Source: an uncultured Campylobacter sp. (GTDB taxonomy: Bacteria > Campylobacterota > Campylobacteria > Campylobacterales > Campylobacteraceae). Taken from it: DNA of 20,793 nucleotides. The number at the start of each line of letters is the position of its first letter. Position 1 is the first letter of the stretch. The notes under the pieces are model-generated. The model had not been told where the DNA came from, ran no database searches, and saw only the letters and a list, made by a program, of their open reading frames with translations. The DNA is taken from contig NZ_CAJPMA010000023.1 of NCBI RefSeq assembly GCF_905371695.1, forward strand, positions 1 through 20,793. Reading direction: 5' to 3'. Positions 8,001 through 13,629 of this stretch are shown piece after piece. The position numbers and the translations under genes were made by a program.

Positions 8001-8507
8001 TTAGCCCCTTTTAGCTTGGCGGTAAAGGTTAAAATTTTTAATAAAAAAACCGACCGCGAAAAATATCAAAAGATAAAACGAAAACGGGATAAAAAATTTA
8101 ATCGCCCAGCGAAACGGCAAACCGCCGGGATCCGCGCTTCCTTCGCCGGATTGATAAGCTTCAATGACGAAATTTAGCGATAGATTCGATACCAAAAGCG
8201 CGAACGGCACGATAAAAACGACCGTGCCTATCATATTTACGAGCGCCTTTGCGCGCGGGCTAAATTTCGCGTAGAAAATATCGACGCGAACGTGCGCGTC
8301 CTCTTTTAAGGCGTAATTCATCCCGAGCAAGAAAACGACGGCGAAAAAGTGCCATTCCAGCTCTTGCAGGCTTACGTTGCCGTATTTAAAGAAATATCGC
8401 GCCACTACGTTAAAAAACACGTCTATTATCATTAACGCCATTATAAACATGCAAAGATAGCCGACCAAATTCGCGGCTTTATCGAAAAATTTTTCTATTT
8501 TTACCAT
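8001..8507 (-). CDS. TRAP transporter small permease (DctQ-like)
   Basis: 168-residue membrane protein, the small partner of the TRAP large permease. Four hydrophobic helices are visible (about 13-35, 48-63, 85-110 and 143-160). Between helices one and two is VVARYFFKYG, and helix two holds LEWHFFAVVFLLGMNYAL followed by HVRVDIFY, all typical of the DctQ family. It ends one base before the large permease and starts two bases after the NSS gene stop, with AAGGG and GGA close upstream of the ATG. The order Q-M without a P gene in either direction means the complex is incomplete at this locus. The function is inferred from family and from the paired M subunit. Confidence 0.9.
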   Translation of the reverse strand: MVKIEKFFDKAANLVGYLCMFIMALMIIDVFFNVVARYFFKYGNVSLQELEWHFFAVVFLLGMNYALKEDAHVRVDIFYAKFSPRAKALVNMIGTVVFIVPFALLVSNLSLNFVIEAYQSGEGSADPGGLPFRWAIKFFIPFSFYLLIFFAVGFFIKNFNLYRQAKRG

Positions 8508-8509
8508 TC

Positions 8510-9853
8510 CTACCCTTTTTGGAAAAATATCGCGTTAATCATAACGAAAAATACGCAAAACGGCGCGAAGTAGCGCAACGAAAAATACCAAATTTTAAAA
8601 ATTACCTCGCCCATAAACGGGACGAAAAGCTCTTTTAGCGCCTCTTTTTTCATAAAATATCCGGCAAAAACCGCGATTATTATTCCGCCTAAGGGCAGCA
8701 TTACGTTTGAGCTAGCGTAGTCTATTAGGCTAAAAAAGTCCTTTCCGAAAAACGTAAGAAAGCCTTTAAAATTTTCGTCGTTGCCCGCAGCGCAAAGCGC
8801 GCCTAAAACGTAAGTCGCTCCGCCTACGATAAAAAGCGCCTTCGCGCGCGAAAATCCCGGGGTTCGCTCCAAATAAAAGACGCAAGGCTCGATTAACGAC
8901 ACCGCGGACGTTATTCCCGCAAAAACGAGCGCGGTAAAAAAGGTAAAACTAAGTGCGTTTCCTAGCGCGCCTAAATTCGCAAACAGCGTAGGAAGCGAGA
9001 TAAACGCCAGCCCCGCGCCCTGGCTAGGTCGCGCGCCGAATTCGAACGTAAAAGTGAATACGATAAGCCCGATTACTACGCTAATAATCACGTTTAGCGC
9101 TACCACGTAAAGCGAAGAGGTAAAAAGATTGGTTTTATCATCCAGACTCGCCGAATACGTAAGGATCGCGCCGATACCCACGCACATGGTAAAAAAAGCA
9201 AGTCCCAGCGCGTTGATAACCGACTGCGTGTCGATTTTGGAAAAATCGGGCACCAGTAAAAATTTCGCCGCCTCGCTAAATCCGCTCATGCTAAACGAAT
9301 AGCCGAGCATCAGCAAAAGCAGCACGAAAAGCGTAGGAATAAGCCATAAATTTATACGCTCTATGCCGCTTTTTACGCCCTTGGCGAGCACGGCGAAGCA
9401 GGCTAAAAAAGCAAGCGTGAAATATAAAATTTGCTCTTCTAAATTTTGCGAAGTAAAGCGCGCGAAAATTTCCGCCGACGCGGCTAAATTTCGCGGAAGC
9501 TCGCCTAGGGATAAAACGGCGTATTTTACGACCCAGCCGATGATTAGCGTATAAAACGAAGCTATTAAAACGCCAGTAATCATAATAACGCCCGCAAATC
9601 CCCAAATTTTAGCGTTTTTAGGCGCGAGAGCGGCGAACGCGCGCGCGGGATCGCGGCGAGAAATTTTACCCATCGCGGCCTCGGCGTAAAATATGCAAAG
9701 TCCGACGCTAACCGCAAAAAATAAATAAATTAGCACGAACGCCGATCCACCGTTAGCACCCACCATGTAAGGGAATTTCCACGCGTTGCCGAGCCCTATC
9801 GCCGCGCCCACGATGGATAAAATAAAACCGATTTTGCTAAAATTTCGTTTCAT
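8510..9853 (-). CDS. NSS-family sodium-dependent transporter, second of a tandem pair
   Basis: 447-residue membrane protein of the neurotransmitter:sodium symporter family (LeuT fold), expected to import an amino acid with Na+. TM1 carries the Na+/substrate motif as GLGNAWKFP (20-28), with Lys where LeuT and most family members have Arg (WRFP). TM6 keeps the unwound Gly-x-Gly as FFTMCVGIGAILTYSASL (220-237). TM8 is seen as GITSAVSLIEP (313-323). In TM10, D378 (SLIDYASS) is a likely partner for the TM1 lysine, the counterpart of the LeuT R30-D404 outer gate. The ATG at 9853 shares ATGA with the stop of the preceding NSS gene, so the two are translationally coupled. Two paralogous genes in tandem here match, from memory, C. 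jejuni Cj0934c/Cj0935c. The substrate is unknown. Confidence 0.93.
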   Translation of the reverse strand: MKRNFSKIGFILSIVGAAIGLGNAWKFPYMVGANGGSAFVLIYLFFAVSVGLCIFYAEAAMGKISRRDPARAFAALAPKNAKIWGFAGVIMITGVLIASFYTLIIGWVVKYAVLSLGELPRNLAASAEIFARFTSQNLEEQILYFTLAFLACFAVLAKGVKSGIERINLWLIPTLFVLLLLMLGYSFSMSGFSEAAKFLLVPDFSKIDTQSVINALGLAFFTMCVGIGAILTYSASLDDKTNLFTSSLYVVALNVIISVVIGLIVFTFTFEFGARPSQGAGLAFISLPTLFANLGALGNALSFTFFTALVFAGITSAVSLIEPCVFYLERTPGFSRAKALFIVGGATYVLGALCAAGNDENFKGFLTFFGKDFFSLIDYASSNVMLPLGGIIIAVFAGYFMKKEALKELFVPFMGEVIFKIWYFSLRYFAPFCVFFVMINAIFFQKG

Positions 9854-11199
9854 TTGCTAGCCGAAATTTGATACGCCATAATGGCGATTATAGCCGCGGG
9901 CGTTACGTAACGCAGTAAAAAATACCAAATTTTAAATCCCGCATCGCCTAAAAACGGCTTAAATAAAAGATAAAGCCCCTCGCGCTTTAAAACAAATCCC
10001 GTAAAAAAGCTAAATACGATAGCCGCCAGCGGCATCAAAATATTTGAAGTAAGATAATCTAAAACGTCGAATAGCGGTTTATCAAACACGCTAAAATTTC
10101 TACTCGTAGGTTCGTAGTAAGATAAAATACAGCCTACTCCCAGCGCGTAAACGACCGCCCCTACGCAAAGAAGCGCCTTTTTTCGGCTAAATTTGAATTG
10201 GTTAATCAAATAAAACGCAAACGGCTCGATCATCGAAACCGCGCTCGTAATACCGGCAAATAAAAGCGACGTAAAAAACGCGACCGCAAGGACGTTTCCC
10301 ATAAGTCCAAGCTTTGCGAACAAAGTAGCCAGCGAGATAAAAATAAGCCCCGGTCCGCCTTGCGTCGTATCACCGCCGTAGGCAAACACGAACGTAAAAA
10401 CGATGAGTCCCATTATAAGGCCGATTAAAATATTAATAAAAATAATAGAAAGCGTAGATTTTACCAAATTCGTACCGCTAGGAAGACTTGCAGCATACGT
10501 AGGCACGGTGCAAACGCCTAACGAAAGCGAAAAAAACGAAAGCCCAAGCGCCTGCAAGACCGCATCCGCACTAACGGCGCTAAAATCTGGCACGAATAAA
10601 AATTTAGCCGCCTGCGCGAGCGCTTCGGGCATCGTAAAAGAATAGCAAAGCATCAGCGCGAGCAAAACGAAAAGGCTCGGCATCATCCAGACGTTTAGCC
10701 GCTCGATACCGCTTTTTACGCCTTTTGATACGACGTAAAATACTATAAAAAATACGGCGCTAAAACATATCCACGCGCTTAAAAAGTCGCGTTTGAGTAA
10801 ATTTTCAAATTCCGCAGCGGCCTGCGCCATATCGCTGTTAAGCGCGCCAAAACCCAAATAGACGTATTTTAATATCCAGCCGATAACAACCGTATAAAAA
10901 GAGGCTATCAGCACGCCGCCTATCATAAAAAAGCCGGCGAGCGACCACGCGTTTTTATGTTTGGGGGCTAATTTTCTAATCGAATTTACAGGATCGGTCT
11001 CTCCTAACCTACCGACGCTAAGCTCGGATAAAAATGCGACGAACGCGACGAAAAACGTAAGCGCCAAATAAAGTACGATAAACGCCGAACCGCCGTTATT
11101 GCCGACCATCGTGGGAAATTTCCACGCGTTGCCAAGACCCACCGCAGAGCCCGCCATCGCGAGGATAAAGCCGATTTTGGAAAATTTTTCGTTTAGCAT
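9850..11199 (-). CDS. NSS-family sodium-dependent transporter, first gene of the operon
   Basis: 449 residues, LeuT fold, a clear paralogue of the next gene. TM1 has GLGNAWKFP at 21-29, again with Lys for the usual Arg. TM6 reads FFSLSLGVCTVPTYAASL (222-239): the second Gly of the unwound Gly-x-Gly is Cys230, unlike its paralogue, which suggests a different substrate or conformational control. TM8 is seen as GITSAVSMIEP (316-326), and D381 in TM10 (VLDYLTSN) is kept. The start ATG at 11199 has AGGG six bases upstream and is the first gene of the long minus-strand train, facing atpE across a 220-base intergenic region, so its promoter should drive at least the NSS pair and perhaps all genes to pckA. 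It would use the Na+ gradient for uptake of an amino acid or related solute. Confidence 0.93.
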   Translation of the reverse strand: MLNEKFSKIGFILAMAGSAVGLGNAWKFPTMVGNNGGSAFIVLYLALTFFVAFVAFLSELSVGRLGETDPVNSIRKLAPKHKNAWSLAGFFMIGGVLIASFYTVVIGWILKYVYLGFGALNSDMAQAAAEFENLLKRDFLSAWICFSAVFFIVFYVVSKGVKSGIERLNVWMMPSLFVLLALMLCYSFTMPEALAQAAKFLFVPDFSAVSADAVLQALGLSFFSLSLGVCTVPTYAASLPSGTNLVKSTLSIIFINILIGLIMGLIVFTFVFAYGGDTTQGGPGLIFISLATLFAKLGLMGNVLAVAFFTSLLFAGITSAVSMIEPFAFYLINQFKFSRKKALLCVGAVVYALGVGCILSYYEPTSRNFSVFDKPLFDVLDYLTSNILMPLAAIVFSFFTGFVLKREGLYLLFKPFLGDAGFKIWYFLLRYVTPAAIIAIMAYQISASK

Positions 11200-11419
11200 A
11201 AAAGCCCTAATTCAAATTTAATAAAATCGTAACCTTAACATAAAAAAACTTTTAAATCTCTAAACGAAAATGAAAATTTAGCTCGAATTTAGGCGCGGCG
11301 TTTTTATTTGAAACGAATTTAAATTTTTAAGAAAATCAAAGCTTAGTTAATGTATTATACGCCCTCAAAGTTTGAGTAGGGGACGGATCCGAAAGGGCTT
11401 AAATTTTAAAGGAGCAACG
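11200..11419. promoter_or_regulatory. Divergent intergenic region between the NSS operon and atpE
   Basis: 220 AT-rich bases with no gene on either strand. It must hold promoters for both directions. Towards atpE, TATTAT at 11353-11358 is a good -10 candidate, preceded by the phased T/A tracts common in Campylobacter sigma-70 promoters and without a clear -35. Towards the NSS operon, candidates are TATGTT (11237-11242) and TATTAA (11218-11223), both read on the minus strand; the second would leave a very short leader. No clear operator or riboswitch was recognised. Confidence 0.55.
11361..11398 (+). other. Possible leader hairpin upstream of atpE
   Basis: Just after the candidate -10 box, bases 11362-11380 fold into a hairpin: CC and CTCAA pair with TTGAG and GG, with a TA bulge and an AGT loop. 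GCCCT at 11361-11365 can pair instead with AGGGC at 11394-11398, giving a second, exclusive fold. It may be a leader structure that tunes atpE expression, or chance. There is no U-run after it, so it is not a plain terminator. Confidence 0.3.
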
Positions 11420-11722
11420 ATGAAAAAAATCGTTTTTTTAGTTTTCGGTCTTGCGGCGTTCGCGTTCGGCGCAGACGGCGAGATGATTAAATCTTATTCT
11501 GTTATCGCGGCGGGTATCGGTTTAGGTTTGGCGGCTCTTGGCGGCGCGATCGGTATGGGAAATACGGCTGCGGCTACAATTAGCGGTACTGCTAGAAACC
11601 CTGGCGTAGGCTCTAAGCTAATGACTACGATGTTTATCGCCCTTGCGATGATCGAAGCGCAAGTTATCTACGCGCTAGTTATTACGCTTATCGTACTTTA
11701 CGCAAATCCGATGCTTGGATAA
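11420..11722 (+). CDS. atpE: ATP synthase F0 subunit c
   Basis: 100 residues forming the proteolipid of the rotor ring in the inner membrane. The ATG at 11420 is chosen because AAAGGAG sits seven bases upstream; the longer reading frame from 11372 has no such signal. An N-terminal signal-like stretch (1-17, ending FAFG) precedes two transmembrane helices: the first Gly/Ala-rich (GIGLGLAALGGAIGMG, 32-47), then the polar loop TARNPG (57-62) that contacts the stalk, then a helix with the ion-binding Glu79 in AMIEAQVIYALV. The residue after Glu is Ala, not Ser, and the Na+-type Gln in helix one is absent, so a proton-driven ring is favoured. The gene stands apart from the other F0F1 genes, as in Campylobacter generally (C. 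jejuni Cj0936 from memory). Confidence 0.97.
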   Translation: MKKIVFLVFGLAAFAFGADGEMIKSYSVIAAGIGLGLAALGGAIGMGNTAAATISGTARNPGVGSKLMTTMFIALAMIEAQVIYALVITLIVLYANPMLG

Positions 11723-11733
11723 ATATGAAATCG

Positions 11734-11760
11734 GCCCTGCTTTTGCAGGGCGCTTCTTTA
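11734..11760 (+). terminator. Hairpin between atpE and tRNA-Leu, possible terminator
   Basis: GCCCTGC at 11734-11740 pairs perfectly with GCAGGGC at 11745-11751 around a TTTT loop, and GCTTCTTT follows. This looks like a rho-independent terminator with a poor U-run, starting 11 bases after the atpE stop. It ends only 15 bases before the tRNA, so it may be leaky or serve as an RNA-processing or stabilising hairpin. Confidence 0.7.
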
Positions 11761-11766
11761 ACTTAT

Positions 11767-11850
11767 GCGATCGTGGTGGAACGGTAGACACGCTACTTTG
11801 AGGTGGTAGTGCCATTTGGTGTGCGAGTTCAAATCTCGCCGATCGCACCA
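11767..11850 (+). tRNA. tRNA-Leu (anticodon GAG)
   Basis: 84 bases including an encoded CCA. The acceptor stem GCGATCG pairs with CGATCGC in all seven positions; the D arm is GTGG..CAC; the anticodon stem CTACT/GGTAG holds the loop TTGAGGT, which gives anticodon GAG (codons CUC and CUU). The long variable arm (about 13 bases, TGCC-ATTT-GGTG) is class II as expected for Leu, and the T arm is GCGAG-TTCAAAT-CTCGC. It lies between the atpE hairpin and the VIT1-like gene on the same strand. Confidence 0.97.
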
Positions 11851-11874
11851 TCTACGGATTATACGAAGAAAGAT

Positions 11875-12738
11875 ATGCTTGATAGAAATCTGGCCCTTAA
11901 ACAACTACAAAACGAGATTAACGACGTCGCGGTCTATTCGCTACTAGAAACTAACGAGAAAAATCCCGAAAACAAGAAAATTTTACGTAAAATAATCAAC
12001 GAGGAAAAAAGGCATTACGACTTTTGCTCTCAGCTAACAAACGAGAAGCGAAGCGCAAATTTACTAGTCGTATTTTTCTACGTCGTTTTAACGAAAATTT
12101 TCGGCGTTTCGTTTGCGTTAAAATTTATGGAGATGCGCGAGCAAAACGCCGAGAGCTTTTACCTGCAAATAATAAACGAATATCCGCAGGCGAAGGAAAT
12201 TTACGAGCAAGAGAGTAATCACGAGAAATTTTTAATCTCCATGCTAAAAGACCCCGCACTAACCAACGCCGGCGCGATCGTTCTCGGAATGAACGATGCG
12301 TTAGTCGAGCTTACCGGTACGCTAAGCGGTATCGCTCTAGCCTACTCTAACGCAAAAGTAGTCGGGGCTACGGGGTTTATCATGGGAGTAGCCGCCGCGC
12401 TTTCTATGGCCGGTTCGGCATATTTAGAATCCAAAGAAAATCCGTCGCCCGACGTCAAACCCTTTACCTACTCGCTCTACACGGGCGTTTCGTATATCGC
12501 GACGACGGCTATCTTAATAGCGCCGTTTTTCGTATTTGATAGCATCGTTTACGCTATTTGCGCGATGCTAGCCTTTGCGCTAATTACGATTTTACTATAC
12601 AATTTTTATATTTGCGTGGCCAAAGAGCTAAAATTCGCGCCGCGCGTGGCTCAAATGTGCGCGATAACCTTCGGCGTAGCATTAATCTCGTTTTTAATAG
12701 GATTTTTAGTCAAGAAGTACTTCGGGCTAGAAATTTAG
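11875..12738 (+). CDS. Ferritin-like / VIT1-CCC1 family membrane protein
   Basis: 287 residues. The N-terminal half (about 1-120) looks like a rubrerythrin-type four-helix bundle with di-iron ligands: E14, E44 and H47 (EExRH type, NEEKRH), E93 as a possible ligand, and E113 with H116 (EQESNH). The C-terminal half (about 128-287) is the VIT1/CCC1 transporter domain with about five membrane helices; GMNDALVELTGTLSGIALAY at 138-157 is the clear signature. Members with this arrangement bind iron or manganese at the cytoplasmic face and export it from the cytoplasm, so a role in metal detoxification is likely. The reading frame is open further upstream through the tRNA gene, so the ATG at 11875, just beyond the tRNA, is taken as start; its Shine-Dalgarno (AGAAAG) is weak and close. 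The stop codon lies inside a terminator stem. Cj0937 of C. jejuni, from memory, occupies the same place. Confidence 0.88.
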   Translation: MLDRNLALKQLQNEINDVAVYSLLETNEKNPENKKILRKIINEEKRHYDFCSQLTNEKRSANLLVVFFYVVLTKIFGVSFALKFMEMREQNAESFYLQIINEYPQAKEIYEQESNHEKFLISMLKDPALTNAGAIVLGMNDALVELTGTLSGIALAYSNAKVVGATGFIMGVAAALSMAGSAYLESKENPSPDVKPFTYSLYTGVSYIATTAILIAPFFVFDSIVYAICAMLAFALITILLYNFYICVAKELKFAPRVAQMCAITFGVALISFLIGFLVKKYFGLEI

Positions 12739-12760
12739 CCCGAAATCTAGGTTTTGTTTT
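12721..12760 (+). terminator. Terminator hairpin between convergent genes
   Basis: TTCGGGCTA at 12721-12729 pairs perfectly over nine bases with TAGCCCGAA at 12736-12744 (loop GAAATT), followed after six bases by GTTTTGTTTT. It ends the plus-strand atpE/tRNA/VIT1 unit; the VIT1 stop codon TAG is part of the 3' arm. Read the other way the same stem lies just beyond the usp stop and could also slow that transcript, but no U-run follows on that side. Confidence 0.75.
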
Positions 12761-13613
12761 ACATAAATACCGGAATATCGGTATGTTCTAGGAAAAATCT
12801 CGACGTTCCGCCCAGCACCATTTCCATTAGCCCGTTTTCGCCGTGCCTACCCGCTACGATGAGATCGGAATTATTCGCTCTCGCGGCTTTTAGCAGCGCC
12901 TCGCCGGGGATTGAAGTAGTGTCGATTATCTCAAAGCTTGCCGAAATTTCATGGAGCTTAAAGTACTCCTCTAATTTTTTAAGCGTCGTCGGTGCATCGT
13001 CTTGCCCGACGCTCGCGCTTGAGGTCACGCAATGAACGCGTTTGGCTTTTTTTAGCAATTCTAGCGAACTAGTAAGCGCGCGAGAGCTTTGCGGGGTGCC
13101 CGTCCAGCTTACGAAAATATTATCGGCGCTAAATTTTTCAAGCCTTCTAGGAATTGCGATTACGTTTTTACCGCTTTTTATGACGGCGGCTTCAAACGTA
13201 CCGGTAATCTTTCCGTTTAGCGGCACGGCGGCTACGATCATATCGCTAAATTTGCTCTCTACCTCGACGATAGCGCTTCGCTTGCCTTGTTTAGTCGTAA
13301 ATTTAGCCGTGCAGACGCCTTTAATGTCTACGTCTGAAATTTGCACCCCGAGCTCCGAGCAAATTTTGTTAAATAAAGCCTCGTTTTGCTTTTGCTCATC
13401 AAGCAAATCCGCCTTCGCCGAGCGTAAAAATTCGTCAAATAGCACGCCGCCTCTAAGCGTCATTTTCATATTATAAACGACGCCGGGATCCATCTGGCAA
13501 GCCAAAATTTCCATATGCGCGCCGAACCACTTGGCCACTCGCAACGCGCCGTAAATTCTAGGCTCTATATCGTCTCCGGCGCCGATAGGAAATAATATCT
13601 TTTTAAAATCCAT
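12759..13613 (-). CDS. Universal stress protein (UspA family), double-domain length
   Basis: 284 residues, long enough for two Usp folds. The N-terminal half starts MDFKKILFPIGAGDD, a usual Usp first strand. The C-terminal half ends with the ATP-binding pattern G-2x-G-9x-G-T: AGRHGENG followed by VLGGTSRFFLEHTDIPVFM (about 254-284), so that domain probably binds ATP. The N-terminal half has no matching glycine pattern and looks degenerate. Usp proteins act in the cytoplasm during starvation or oxidative stress; the partner is unknown. The ATG at 13613 has AAAGGA six bases upstream and is 16 bases after the pnp stop, so it is the last gene of the purD-pnp operon. It runs convergently towards the VIT1-like gene with 20 bases between the stops. 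Confidence 0.9.
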   Translation of the reverse strand: MDFKKILFPIGAGDDIEPRIYGALRVAKWFGAHMEILACQMDPGVVYNMKMTLRGGVLFDEFLRSAKADLLDEQKQNEALFNKICSELGVQISDVDIKGVCTAKFTTKQGKRSAIVEVESKFSDMIVAAVPLNGKITGTFEAAVIKSGKNVIAIPRRLEKFSADNIFVSWTGTPQSSRALTSSLELLKKAKRVHCVTSSASVGQDDAPTTLKKLEEYFKLHEISASFEIIDTTSIPGEALLKAARANNSDLIVAGRHGENGLMEMVLGGTSRFFLEHTDIPVFM

Positions 13614-13629
13614 GCGTTATCCTTTAAAT

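Noticed and set aside
11372..11419. atpE starting at an upstream codon.
   Set aside because: AAAGGAG directly before the ATG at 11420 and the usual length of subunit c decide for the shorter form.
11420..11722. A Na+-driven ATP synthase ring, which would fit the sodium operon next door.
   Set aside because: Helix one lacks the Na+-type Gln and the residue after Glu79 is Ala, not Ser; this points to protons.
11803..11874. VIT1-like gene starting within the tRNA.
   Set aside because: The region is the tRNA-Leu 3' half; the ATG at 11875 gives a normal ferritin-like N-terminus.
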